A stretch of DNA of 64,000 nt. It comes from Candidatus Fermentibacteraceae bacterium (GTDB lineage Bacteria > Fermentibacterota > Fermentibacteria > Fermentibacterales > JCC-6). The stretch spans positions 1-64,000 of the forward strand of contig JADGDO010000001.1 of NCBI GenBank assembly GCA_016744855.1, written 5' to 3'. Below, piece after piece: positions 1 through 8,690 of this stretch (within the stretch, counting starts at the first letter, position 1; every line of letters starts with the position of its first letter). Under the pieces are notes generated by a model, which had not been told where the DNA came from, made no database searches, and worked only from the letters and a program-made list of their open reading frames with translations. Position numbers and translations under genes: made by a program.

Positions 1-258
1 GTTCTCTTGTCAGGAGTATTGATCTGGCTGATACCTGTCGGGCTTCTTCTCCGGCTTCTTGGTAACCCATTGGGACTTCCTGCTGCAGGAGTAGGTTTTC
101 TCTCTGTAGCACTAAGTCACGGTTTTTTCTGGGCAGCTATGCTGAAAGACGGGCAGATGCGCGGATTGAAAGCTGCAGCAGTAACTTTTCCGGATTTGTT
201 ACTGTTCGTGCCTGCAACCCTGTTTTCCCTTTGGCAGATCATAACTAAGCGTGCATAG
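1..258 (+). CDS. C-terminal fragment of an integral membrane protein (5' truncated)
   Basis: The reading frame is open from the first base of the window and ends at 258, so only about 85 C-terminal residues are visible. The fragment is strongly hydrophobic, with three likely membrane segments, a short charged loop (KDGQMRG) and a basic tail ending in TKRA. A similar arrangement of C-terminal membrane helices after a cytoplasmic catalytic domain is seen in the GT2 protein at 7328-8431. Together with the glycosyltransferase next door, this makes the tail of a membrane-anchored glycosyltransferase plausible. No catalytic motif is visible, so the function is inference only. A TTG at position 7 could be called a start but is probably internal. 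Confidence 0.5.
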   Translation, partial: VLLSGVLIWLIPVGLLLRLLGNPLGLPAAGVGFLSVALSHGFFWAAMLKDGQMRGLKAAAVTFPDLLLFVPATLFSLWQIITKRA

Positions 259-353
259 TGCTAGCGGAGTAAGTGTTTTTCCTCTTCCATTCTTGCATTC
301 TGTGGTGTATACTTGAGCAAATTTGGTTATTCATCTTCAGTATTAGGGGGCCC

Positions 354-1112
354 ATGTCTAAAATCGTTGTTGTTCTTCCCGCATACAATGCTGAGCAGAC
401 TCTCAGGGAGACTCTTTCAGAGATTCCAGAGGGACTGGCTGACGAAGTAATTCTTGTAGATGATTCAAGCGGGGATAATACAGTTGATCTTGCCAGATCA
501 CTGGGACTCAGGGTGATAGTTCACCCCCAAAATCTAGGCTACGGAGGCAATCAGAAAACCTGTTACAACGAAGCCCTGAGACTAGGTGCTGATATAGTGG
601 TAATGCTTCATCCCGACCTTCAATATCATCCTAAATACCTGACAGAGCTTGTTAAACCTCTTATAGAGGGAACTGCAGATGCTTCATTTGGAAGTAGAAT
701 GATCTATAAGAAGAATGCTCTTGAAGGTGGAATGCCATTTTACAAGTTTATCGCTAACATCATGCTCACTGGGTTTGAAAACCTCTGTCTTGGTGCTCAT
801 TTCACCGAATACCATTCTGGACTCAGAGCATACACAAGGGGTTTTCTTGAAGCAGTAAATTACAATCAAAACTCAGATGGTTTTATTTTTGATAATGAGA
901 TCATAATTCAGGGATTTCACAAGAAGTTCCGGATTAACGAGATATCAATAAAAGCCCGCTATTTCGATGAAGCGTCATCAATTGCTTTTTTCCCCAGTGT
1001 TATTTACGGACTGGGTATACTTAAGAGGATTGCTTCTTACAAGTTTCATCAATGGGGTATAAAAAAATCCCCTCTGTATGCGGAGCATGTACACCCAGAT
1101 GTTTTATCATAA
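354..1112 (+). CDS. GT2 family glycosyltransferase (DPM1-like)
   Basis: A 252-residue GT-A fold glycosyltransferase of family 2, predicted to transfer a sugar from a nucleotide donor to a polyprenyl-phosphate or similar acceptor at the cytoplasmic membrane. The N-terminus has the nucleotide-binding strand VVLPAYNAEQTL, an Asp-Asp pair at residues 36-37 (VDDSSGDNT), and an HPDLQY segment where the DxD-type metal motif is expected. No membrane anchor follows the catalytic domain. The frame extends upstream to 273, but ATG 354 is preferred: it has a purine-rich TAGGGGG just upstream, and the GT2 fold begins immediately after it. The gene opens a rightward cluster with three radical SAM genes and a GT39-like gene, which suggests a role in making an envelope lipid or glycan. 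Confidence 0.85.
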   Translation: MSKIVVVLPAYNAEQTLRETLSEIPEGLADEVILVDDSSGDNTVDLARSLGLRVIVHPQNLGYGGNQKTCYNEALRLGADIVVMLHPDLQYHPKYLTELVKPLIEGTADASFGSRMIYKKNALEGGMPFYKFIANIMLTGFENLCLGAHFTEYHSGLRAYTRGFLEAVNYNQNSDGFIFDNEIIIQGFHKKFRINEISIKARYFDEASSIAFFPSVIYGLGILKRIASYKFHQWGIKKSPLYAEHVHPDVLS

Positions 1113-1127
1113 TCGGCAAGGATTGAT

Positions 1128-2546
1128 ATGAGAATTGTTCTTTTTGTACCCAACTGGACTTTTGTGGATATGAGGTCGAAGGATACCCAGGGTATTGCAG
1201 GAGTCTGGCCTCCAACCGGTTTGATGTATGTAGCATCTGTCTTGCAGAAGGCAGGTCATGAGGTTTTCATCGAGGATGGAGCCTTTTGGACCCAAGAAGA
1301 GCTGATAAAGAGAATCCTTGACCATAACCCTGATATCATTGGTGCTTTTTCGATAGCTATGTTCTGGGAACGTTTAGCAAAACTGTTCAAGTTACTCAAA
1401 ACCAGGAAACCCGAGTTGAAAATTATTGCTGGAGGACATGGTCCTTCTGCCTTCGGGGAGCAGTGTCTTATTGATTCACCAGAACTTGATGTAGCTGTAC
1501 GTGGTGAGGCGGAATACACTGTACTGGAACTCGTTGAAGCCTGGAGTAGCGGTGCTGATATTACGGAAATTGAAGGGTGCACACTTAGAGACAGCAGCGG
1601 AACGGTTGTTAAGAATCCTTCCCGCAAGCTTATCGAAAACCTTGATGAACTACCTTTCCCTTCTGTTGACCTGATAGATCTTGAACTGTATCAACCCTCA
1701 GCAGGCCAAGTTCTTCGGCTTCCTGTTATGCAGGTTATCAGTTCAAGGGGCTGTACGCATATGTGTCTTTACTGCTACAGACTTATGGGCGACCGCTGTC
1801 TGAGAATGCGCTCCCCTGAAAATGTTGTAGACGAAATCGAACTTTACGTGAAGCAATACGGTGCAAAGGAAATCAAATTCTGGGATGAATTATTTACACA
1901 CGACAAAGTTCGGATTATTGAAATATGTCGTCTCATCGTAGAGAGAAAACTGGATATTACCTGGTGGTGCTCAGCGAGAGGGGATACTGTTGACGAGGAA
2001 ATACTTCTTGCAATGAAGGCTGCTGGCTGCTGGTGTATCAATTTTGGAGTGGAATCTGCGGTTCAGAAGAATCTCAATACCCTTAGAAAGGGCATCAAAG
2101 TTCAAACGACTATAGATGCTATCAAGTTAACACATAAGGTGGGAATCAGAACGTTCGGCACTTACATATTCGGTATTCCCGGGGAAACTTATGAAGAGGG
2201 TCTTCAGACCATAAAACTTGCCAAGGAAATGAAATCTTTTTACACCGAATTTTTCCCTATCACTCCTTTCCCCGGTGCAGAACTGTATGATAATTCCCAG
2301 AAATACGGCAAAGTTCTTAGACCTCTTTCTGATACTGGAATGCTAAAAGAAGAGATCCCTTTTGAACCATACACAATGGATGCAGAACAGATAGCAAAGT
2401 TGCGGAAGCTTGCATATAAAGCTGTTTATATCAACCCGGGATTTATACTGATGAGAGTGTTTGCCATCAGAAACTGGTTTGATGTTAAGACTCTTTTTGG
2501 TGGGGCTATATCACTTGTGAAAATTATCTTTGTTAAGAAAAAATAG
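1128..2546 (+). CDS. B12-binding-domain radical SAM protein
   Basis: A 472-residue protein with a cobalamin-binding-like N-terminal domain (about residues 1-145, with PPTGLMYVASVL, a GGHGPS loop and VRGEAEYT) followed by a radical SAM barrel. The [4Fe-4S]-binding cysteines are C209, C213 and C216 in CTHMCLYC. A basic C-terminal tail with a hydrophobic stretch may touch the membrane. Known relatives include methyltransferases and ring-forming enzymes acting on lipids, phosphonates or natural products, so substrate cannot be read from the sequence. The usual DxHxxG cobalamin-ligand motif is not evident, as in many members of this family. The start ATG follows an AAGGA. It lies 15 nt after the GT2 gene and is probably co-transcribed with it. 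Confidence 0.85.
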   Translation: MRIVLFVPNWTFVDMRSKDTQGIAGVWPPTGLMYVASVLQKAGHEVFIEDGAFWTQEELIKRILDHNPDIIGAFSIAMFWERLAKLFKLLKTRKPELKIIAGGHGPSAFGEQCLIDSPELDVAVRGEAEYTVLELVEAWSSGADITEIEGCTLRDSSGTVVKNPSRKLIENLDELPFPSVDLIDLELYQPSAGQVLRLPVMQVISSRGCTHMCLYCYRLMGDRCLRMRSPENVVDEIELYVKQYGAKEIKFWDELFTHDKVRIIEICRLIVERKLDITWWCSARGDTVDEEILLAMKAAGCWCINFGVESAVQKNLNTLRKGIKVQTTIDAIKLTHKVGIRTFGTYIFGIPGETYEEGLQTIKLAKEMKSFYTEFFPITPFPGAELYDNSQKYGKVLRPLSDTGMLKEEIPFEPYTMDAEQIAKLRKLAYKAVYINPGFILMRVFAIRNWFDVKTLFGGAISLVKIIFVKKK

Positions 2547-2575
2547 CAGAGTTTTTAGTTCCCCTTCCGGAAAGG

Positions 2576-3673
2576 TTGTTGTTAATATTGTTGAAGTTGA
2601 TAAAGATGTTGCCTTGGCTCCTGAATATGAAAAGGCCTTCATTTGTCATTTTGTTTGTTACAGCAAAGTGTAATGCCAAATGCTCTTTCTGTTTCTACGC
2701 AGATAACATCAATGATCACCACAAAGGCATAGAGCTTTCAGCAGAAGAATACTTGCTTATATCGAAGTCAGCAGGTAATATACCATACCTTCTAATCTCT
2801 GGTGGCGAGCCCGTACTTCGGAACGATCTCCCTGAGATAATCGGCTATTTCGTTGAAAATGCTTCATCAAAATTTGTAACAATACCTTCAAATGGACTTT
2901 CCCCTGAAAAGACTTACAAACTGTTTGACACCCTGACATCCAGATATCCTGGTACTCATTTCAGGGCTGCTTTCAGCTTGGACTACCCCGATGAACGCCA
3001 TGATAAGGTTCGGGGAGTTGAAGGATGCAGGAATTCTCTAGTAGAGTCTGCCAAGCGTATTGCTGCACTGCGCGAGAAGAAAACTAATTTATCTATGGAT
3101 CTTGTCACTGTTTTTATAGATCAGTCGGAAGAGGATCTGAAGAATCTCAGGGAGTTTGCAGATCACAATGTTCGTCCCAATAATCATGAACTCCATGTAC
3201 TTAGAGCAGATGGACCCGGTGGGGCATCTGATTCTATTGATCTCGAACTATTTCTTAGGGAGCTCGCTGTTTTTGGAGAGAAGGGGCGAGTAGAAGAAAC
3301 AAGAGCCCTCAGTGCCATTTTCCGCTCAATAAACAACACATTTCTCAGAGCAATGAATCGCCTTTGCCGGGGAACCTGGACAGGCCCCTGCAGGGCTGGA
3401 AGCAAATTCACTGTTATTGATGAATACGGCAAGGTTAAATTGTGTGAAATCCGGGATGATATACTTGGCGATCTCAGGGAAAACGAATACAATCTTGTTC
3501 AAATTCTTCGCTCGAAGTCTTCTCTTAAAACAATTAGAGATATGAACAAAGATAAATGCACCTGTGCCTGGGAATGTGCCATGTCAACTAACATCATTTT
3601 CAATTTCAGATTCTATCCGGAGTTAATTTACAGAACACTCCGTGAACTTTTTACAAGAAGGAAGCCTCAATGA
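2576..3673 (+). CDS. Radical SAM protein with SPASM-like C-terminal cysteines
   Basis: A protein of about 365 residues with the radical SAM motif at C32, C36 and C39 (CNAKCSFC) and a GGEP motif for SAM binding. The C-terminal third is cysteine-rich (one Cys in GPCRAG, another in VKLCEIR, then CTCAWEC), which resembles a SPASM or twitch auxiliary cluster domain. Such proteins modify peptides, lipids or small molecules. The start is uncertain: TTG 2576 lies directly on a GGAAAGG, and several in-frame TTG codons and ATGs at 2606 and 2627 are possible. The stop overlaps the ATG of the next radical SAM gene by 4 nt, indicating translational coupling. Confidence 0.8.
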   Translation: MLLILLKLIKMLPWLLNMKRPSFVILFVTAKCNAKCSFCFYADNINDHHKGIELSAEEYLLISKSAGNIPYLLISGGEPVLRNDLPEIIGYFVENASSKFVTIPSNGLSPEKTYKLFDTLTSRYPGTHFRAAFSLDYPDERHDKVRGVEGCRNSLVESAKRIAALREKKTNLSMDLVTVFIDQSEEDLKNLREFADHNVRPNNHELHVLRADGPGGASDSIDLELFLRELAVFGEKGRVEETRALSAIFRSINNTFLRAMNRLCRGTWTGPCRAGSKFTVIDEYGKVKLCEIRDDILGDLRENEYNLVQILRSKSSLKTIRDMNKDKCTCAWECAMSTNIIFNFRFYPELIYRTLRELFTRRKPQ

Positions 3674-5181
3674 AAGTCGTCCTTGTTAAAACTCCTGTTG
3701 TCAATTTAAGAAATAGTCCTTTTGGTTCTGTACCGGGCATCCCCACAAATCTTGCTTATCTTGCTGCAGTTCTACGGAAGTCCGGCCATTCTGTCGCTAT
3801 TGTTGATGCCTATGGATTGGCTCCTCATGATTTTTCATCATACATGGGCAAATTCGAGGTACGAGGTCTGCTTCCTGAAGAAATAGTTCAAGTTATTCCC
3901 AAAGATGTTGATGTAATCGGCCTTTCTGTTCACTGCACGCTGGAGCATGGACTCGCAGTCAGCATTCTCAGCGAATGCCGAAAGCTTTTCCCCAAAGTTC
4001 CGCTGATTGTGGGGGGGTATCACACCACCTTCGCAGTAGATCCATTTATTAAGGCCGGGGCTGATTATGTTCTTCAGGGAGAAGGAGAACACAGATTTCC
4101 AATGCTTCTAGAGATGCTGGAATCAGGCCGTGAGTTCACAATGGACGGGATATACGGTCATGGTTACAGTAGCGAGCGTACCCCGGAGGTTTGTCCCATT
4201 GAAGACTTCCCTTTCGGATTCTTCGATCCACTTCCCCTTGAAACTTATTGGGGATTGCGATTCGCCCATGGTCCTATTCAAGCAGATAAATATCTAAGCA
4301 TATTTACCAGTCGGGGCTGTCCTTATAATTGCGCATTTTGCCAGACTCCCAAGATGTGGGGATTGAAATGGATGGCTAAAAGTTATGGGCGTATTGTGGA
4401 TGAGATGGACTATTATCATGAAAAATACGGCGTGACCGAATTTCATATACAGGATGAGAATTTTTCCTTATCAAGTGAAAGAACACGGAATTTTGCTCTT
4501 GAACTGATCAAACGGGGAAGAAAATACACCTTCTGCTTTCCATCAGGAGTTAAGGCTGAGACTCTGGGGCTGAAGGAACTTGAACTTCTTAAACAAGCTG
4601 GCTGCTATTATATGGGAATATCCCCTGAATCAGCTTCTGAAAGAATTCTTAAGGGAATGAATAAGATTGTCGACCTTGAGCATGTTGAGAAAGTTGTGAA
4701 GTGGTGTTTTGACCTGGGCATAGGAATCAACTGTAATTTTGTACTGGGTTTCCCAGGGGAAGAAAAAGTGGACAGAAAGAAAACCTACCGTTTCATACGC
4801 AAGCTGATCCGCCTTGGTCTCGATGAGATTGTGGCTTTCATGTTAACTCCTCTCCCGGGAACAGACATGTCGTATCTTATGCCAGAGGAAATTGAGTATG
4901 AGGAAATTAACTTCTCTCCCACATGGCGAGAAAACTACAACGTGATTAGTCGGGCCAGACTATGGATATACACTCAGTTCATTGTTCTCAAATTCCTCTA
5001 CCACCCAGTGAAATTTTTCCAGGTATTTATCAGTATTTTGACTCGCCAGTTCCGATTAAAGGGAGATATGACAGTATATCGGTTTATGGTTGACCTGAAA
5101 GACCGATTCATTCGTCCCATCTTTCATAGAAGAGAGAAGATGAAAACTCCCAGCGTTGAATTTTACCCACCACCTGAATGA
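3670..5181 (+). CDS. B12-binding-domain radical SAM protein
   Basis: A 503-residue protein with the same architecture as the one at 1128-2546: a B12-binding-like N-terminal half (NLAYLAAVLRKSGHSV, GGYHTTF, LQGEGEH) and a radical SAM core with C217, C221 and C224 (CPYNCAFC). The C-terminal 100 residues are basic and aromatic, possibly a membrane-associated region. It overlaps the preceding radical SAM gene by 4 nt. Two cobalamin-type enzymes and one SPASM-like enzyme between glycosyltransferases suggest successive modifications of one lipid- or peptide-linked substrate. That is inference; the substrate is unknown. Confidence 0.85.
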   Translation: MKVVLVKTPVVNLRNSPFGSVPGIPTNLAYLAAVLRKSGHSVAIVDAYGLAPHDFSSYMGKFEVRGLLPEEIVQVIPKDVDVIGLSVHCTLEHGLAVSILSECRKLFPKVPLIVGGYHTTFAVDPFIKAGADYVLQGEGEHRFPMLLEMLESGREFTMDGIYGHGYSSERTPEVCPIEDFPFGFFDPLPLETYWGLRFAHGPIQADKYLSIFTSRGCPYNCAFCQTPKMWGLKWMAKSYGRIVDEMDYYHEKYGVTEFHIQDENFSLSSERTRNFALELIKRGRKYTFCFPSGVKAETLGLKELELLKQAGCYYMGISPESASERILKGMNKIVDLEHVEKVVKWCFDLGIGINCNFVLGFPGEEKVDRKKTYRFIRKLIRLGLDEIVAFMLTPLPGTDMSYLMPEEIEYEEINFSPTWRENYNVISRARLWIYTQFIVLKFLYHPVKFFQVFISILTRQFRLKGDMTVYRFMVDLKDRFIRPIFHRREKMKTPSVEFYPPPE

Positions 5182-5240
5182 TGTTGAATTGATATTTTGA
5201 TTTGTTTTTATGCATTCTATGATGTAATCCGGGAGATCAA

Positions 5241-6974
5241 ATGAGAAGAAGGCTTTTTCCACTGCTTTCCATTTTGCTGTTGGCAGGTTTTTTCGTTTAT
5301 GCCAACTCATCAATCCGACTACATGGCTCGGCAGACAAAGCAGTGCAATTGTTTACCATTTTTCCTGCTGTTCTGCTCTTTGGTCTGTCTGGCCATAATC
5401 CATTCAGAAAGATTGTTGAATTCGTTGCTTCAATCTCTACTGGATTGTTTCTTCTCTCTCTCTCTCTCCTTGTCCTTGCCTTCATGATTTATATGAGCTT
5501 GGTCCCCTTTGAAGGAATTCCCAAGGGCGGTGACGAGGCAGCTTATCTGTTCCAAAGCAAGATTTTTGCAGCTGGAGAACTAACTGCCCCAGAACCGAGT
5601 GTTGCTAACCCTCGTTCTCTTTTCCCATTCAGACACTTCATTTTCCGTAATGATGAATGGTTTGTAATGTACACTCCACTCCACTCTATTCTTATGGCTC
5701 CTTTTACTGCAGTGGGTACTTCGTGGCTGCTGGGTCCATTGGAGTCGCTTCTATCCCTTCTGGGAGCATTTTTACTCATGAGACGGTTGGCAGGAGATAA
5801 GACCGCCAGGCTTGGTGTGTTCGTAATGGCAATTTCTCCATTTTTTCTTTTTATGGGCTCAACCCATATGGCTCACAATACCAGTCTCATGCTCGTTACA
5901 TGGGCTCTCTTTTATCTGGTAAAGGGAGTACAGGAAAACAGGTATTCCGGTCAACTTGTATGTGGACTTCTTTTGGGCCTTGCTCTTAACACTAAGCCCT
6001 ATCCGATAATACCCTGGTCCTTCACCATTATTGTTGTGCTTTTTGCAAAGCTCAAAACAAGAGCATTTGCAGTAATTCTTAGAATTGCTGCTGGTGCTGT
6101 TTTGCCTGTTTTGTTTTTTCTTTTTACAAATTACCGCTATTCTGGAGACGCTTTTTCACCTGCATACAATCTCGCAAGGGGAGGGGGTTTGATCGGCTTC
6201 GGTGAGCACAAGGCCTGGTTTCCGGAATACGGGGACCACACCCACACTCCACTCAGGGGTATGATGAACCTTCTCAGACAGGCTGGAGCCGGAAGCACAA
6301 TTCTTCTTGGCTGGCCTTTGCTTTCCCTTTTGCCAGCGATGGCAGTGATTTTTGATAGAAAGGTATTGAAAAAAACCTGGCCTCTTTATCTGTCCATTTT
6401 GCTTATAGCTCCGTTTTTGATTTTTCATTATGCCGCTGCTATCGCATACGGGCCCAGACATTACTACACAACACTCCCATCATTCGCCCTTCTTACTGCA
6501 GTAGGGATTACTGTGCTGATAAGAAAATGGAAGGAAAAAGCATTTGTAACTGTGGCAGGACTGTTTCTTGTGTCAACACTGATGATCTACCTGCCAGATG
6601 GTATCCGCTTGAGAAGTGGTCCCTGGCAGGCAATAGATTCGATTCCCATGAGTCTTGCTGAACAAACTGTAGATCCCCCTGCTGTAGTATTCATGGAGGC
6701 AAGTGAACACGGCTATCCCAATATACTCAGCGGTCTGCTTGCCACTGATCCTTTTCTTCGGGGAGACATTATTTTCTGTGCCCACCAGACCACGGCTGAG
6801 GACAGAGACCACATCAACGGAATTTTTCTAGGCAGGAATCCGTATCTTTTCCATGATGTTGGAAGTGAATTTGTCATTGAAGAGTGGTCAGACAGCCTTT
6901 CAGAGTTACTTACCCCTGAAAGGGAACTTATGCCTGACTGGGCACCGGAAAACCTTCCAGAAGCTGGTAATTAA
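5241..6974 (+). CDS. GT39/ArnT-like integral membrane glycosyltransferase
   Basis: A 577-residue protein with roughly ten or more hydrophobic segments, typical of the GT-C fold that uses polyprenyl-phosphate sugars on the outer face of the cytoplasmic membrane. After the first membrane helices comes an acidic pair D98-E99 in GGDEAAY, the position of the catalytic acidic residues in PMT/ArnT-type enzymes. The loop with YTPLHS is also typical. A GGGAG lies upstream of ATG 5241. The first GT2 gene could make its polyprenyl-sugar donor. An uninterrupted (TC)8 tract lies inside the gene at 5453-5468. Confidence 0.75.
   Translation: MRRRLFPLLSILLLAGFFVYANSSIRLHGSADKAVQLFTIFPAVLLFGLSGHNPFRKIVEFVASISTGLFLLSLSLLVLAFMIYMSLVPFEGIPKGGDEAAYLFQSKIFAAGELTAPEPSVANPRSLFPFRHFIFRNDEWFVMYTPLHSILMAPFTAVGTSWLLGPLESLLSLLGAFLLMRRLAGDKTARLGVFVMAISPFFLFMGSTHMAHNTSLMLVTWALFYLVKGVQENRYSGQLVCGLLLGLALNTKPYPIIPWSFTIIVVLFAKLKTRAFAVILRIAAGAVLPVLFFLFTNYRYSGDAFSPAYNLARGGGLIGFGEHKAWFPEYGDHTHTPLRGMMNLLRQAGAGSTILLGWPLLSLLPAMAVIFDRKVLKKTWPLYLSILLIAPFLIFHYAAAIAYGPRHYYTTLPSFALLTAVGITVLIRKWKEKAFVTVAGLFLVSTLMIYLPDGIRLRSGPWQAIDSIPMSLAEQTVDPPAVVFMEASEHGYPNILSGLLATDPFLRGDIIFCAHQTTAEDRDHINGIFLGRNPYLFHDVGSEFVIEEWSDSLSELLTPERELMPDWAPENLPEAGN
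5453..5468 (+). repeat. (TC)8 dinucleotide microsatellite inside the GT39-like gene
   Basis: Eight uninterrupted TC units lie in the coding strand around codons 71-76, within a membrane helix rich in Leu and Ser. Loss or gain of one unit would shift the frame, so the tract could act as a slipped-strand switch. A biased codon run is an alternative explanation. Confidence 0.8.
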
Positions 6975-6983
6975 ACTAAAACT

Positions 6984-7316
6984 TCACTTTCCCCAACTGC
7001 AGGAGCACAAGGCTATTTGCTCCAGCAGCCACTTATCAGCTCCAATTTCGCGTATACGAAGTGTATTCTTGTAAGCTAAGTTGTGATGAGGATTACCATC
7101 TTTGTAGAATTCATTAAGCAGAGAGCATGGAAACTCAGCGCACTCCCCGCAGAAAAGAAGACCTTTTTTTGTTACACAAGCTCGTGTTGGACAATCATTG
7201 AGCATGACCTGCTCATCACGACACCCCATGCAGTTTGCATTTTCTTTGAAATTCTTACAACTGCCACAATAGATTCCGCAATACCCCAGTTTTTCCTGAT
7301 GATTCATTGTCACCAC
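6984..7316 (-). CDS. DUF3795-type cysteine-rich protein
   Basis: A small protein (110 residues from GTG 7316, about 107 from ATG 7307) with the cysteine pattern of the DUF3795 family: GYCGIYCGSC, CMGC, CPTRAC, then LFCGECAEFPC. These proteins are common in anaerobes and are thought to bind metal or an iron-sulfur cluster through these cysteines; no reaction is established. It converges with the GT39-like gene with only 9 nt between stops and lies just downstream of a GT2 gene on the same strand. Its link to the glycosyltransferases is unclear. Confidence 0.75.
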   Translation of the reverse strand: MVTMNHQEKLGYCGIYCGSCKNFKENANCMGCRDEQVMLNDCPTRACVTKKGLLFCGECAEFPCSLLNEFYKDGNPHHNLAYKNTLRIREIGADKWLLEQIALCSCSWGK

Positions 7317-7327
7317 ATTCCCATAGG

Positions 7328-8431
7328 TCAGTATTTTTTCCCAAATGCGTACTGAATTGACCCTTGAACTATTCCCCAGCTAAGAACTGCCATGTCATAG
7401 AGACAGAGTAATGAAAAAGCGAAACGCACATTCCTCTTGAGGTCCTTGTTGCATTTCCGAAGGAAGTTTGTGTGACACAACAGAGCTGCACAGAGCAACA
7501 ACATTGCAGTGATAAGAGGAACTATTGAAAGCGAGAGTAAACTACAGAGAATGCATAGCTGAGCGCTAAGCACCAAGAGAATTGAAAGCACAACCCATCT
7601 GCTGTGGTGTGTACCGGATTCGTGTACATTAATGTATCGCCCAAACAGTCTTCTCCTGATCTGTCTCCAACCACTTTTCGCCTGAGCCCTAGCCATTCTC
7701 AGTCGTCTTGTGGTGAATTGAGCAAGATTGTATGCTGCCAAGTGATTAACTAAAATGGATTTATCCAGAATGATGATCCCACCGTTATCAACAATAGTGT
7801 AACCTAATTCTTCATCCTCAACAGTGGGTTCGGGGATTCTAACATTGAATCCTCCGATTTCAATGAATTTGTCTCGCCTTACTGCCGAACACCATGTTGC
7901 GAAAGTAGCATTTCCAGTTTCCGGCATCCTGCTGAAGCTGTAATAATAGTAATAGTTCTGATACTGTGAAACAAGATCAGAAGCAGGGCAGATAGGAGTG
8001 TAAAGGGTTTGTACAGCCCAGATCGATTCATCTGCAAAATGAGATGCCATTTTCTCGATAAGATCACCGGGCACAATTACATCTGAATCAAGAAAGAGAA
8101 TCACCTGGCCTTTTGAGGCAGATGCTCCCATGTTTCTTGCAATTGCCGGACCTTTTCTGCCTCCGGTGCTGAGAAGGGTAATGTTGAACTCTCTCGCGAT
8201 AGTTGTTGTATTGTCAGTTGATCCATCATCAACAAAAATTATTTCATAAGGTTGTTTTGATTGATTGGTTATTGACTCAAGGCAGTCCTTTATTGAGGCC
8301 TCTGCATTCCATGCTGGAATAATTACTGAAATTGTAAGATTCAATCTTCCCCCGAATCTGAGAATCATCTTGATATAAATTCTTCTTGTTTTGTTCCACT
8401 CATCATTCAAATCCTTGGGTTTAAAATACAT
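7328..8431 (-). CDS. GT2 family glycosyltransferase with C-terminal membrane helices
   Basis: A 367-residue protein: a GT-A domain (SVIIPAWNAEASI, VDDGST, and a DSDV motif for the divalent metal) followed by an acidic VEDEELGY acceptor-site motif and then several hydrophobic segments near the C-terminus. It probably adds sugars to a lipid-linked glycan on the inner face of the cytoplasmic membrane. The first ATG (8431) gives a 30-residue leader before the fold; an in-frame ATG at codon 22 is an alternative start. It is transcribed away from the arylsulfotransferase-like gene. Confidence 0.85.
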   Translation of the reverse strand: MYFKPKDLNDEWNKTRRIYIKMILRFGGRLNLTISVIIPAWNAEASIKDCLESITNQSKQPYEIIFVDDGSTDNTTTIAREFNITLLSTGGRKGPAIARNMGASASKGQVILFLDSDVIVPGDLIEKMASHFADESIWAVQTLYTPICPASDLVSQYQNYYYYYSFSRMPETGNATFATWCSAVRRDKFIEIGGFNVRIPEPTVEDEELGYTIVDNGGIIILDKSILVNHLAAYNLAQFTTRRLRMARAQAKSGWRQIRRRLFGRYINVHESGTHHSRWVVLSILLVLSAQLCILCSLLSLSIVPLITAMLLLCAALLCHTNFLRKCNKDLKRNVRFAFSLLCLYDMAVLSWGIVQGSIQYAFGKKY

Positions 8432-8690
8432 TAATTATGGATTAAGAAAAAGAGGATAGGAAAAAACGGTATGTTGTTAAATATGCTTGTTTTGTTGTGT
8501 TAGAAATGGATCGAGTTATTTTTTTTAGTTGGGGTTTGGGTCTGTTTGAGTTTTAGAATACAGTGTATATTCAAACAATATTAAGCATATCTTTGTTGCC
8601 TTCTCTTTTCAGAAGCTCATTTTCACCGTGGTCGTAAACCGTTGAAGTGATATGGTTTGACTTGGAGGGTATTACAGCTTTGAAGGTGAG
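8432..8690. other. Divergent intergenic region, AT-rich
   Basis: About 260 nt between two outward-facing genes. It is AT-rich and must hold promoters for both directions, but no hexamer pair with good spacing and similarity to the sigma-70 consensus could be singled out. No gene, hairpin or repeat was recognised. Confidence 0.5.

Noticed and set aside
273-353. Upstream extension of the GT2 gene with a hydrophobic N-terminus
   Set aside because: ATG 354 has a better ribosome binding site and begins directly at the GT2 fold; the extension would add an unlikely leader.
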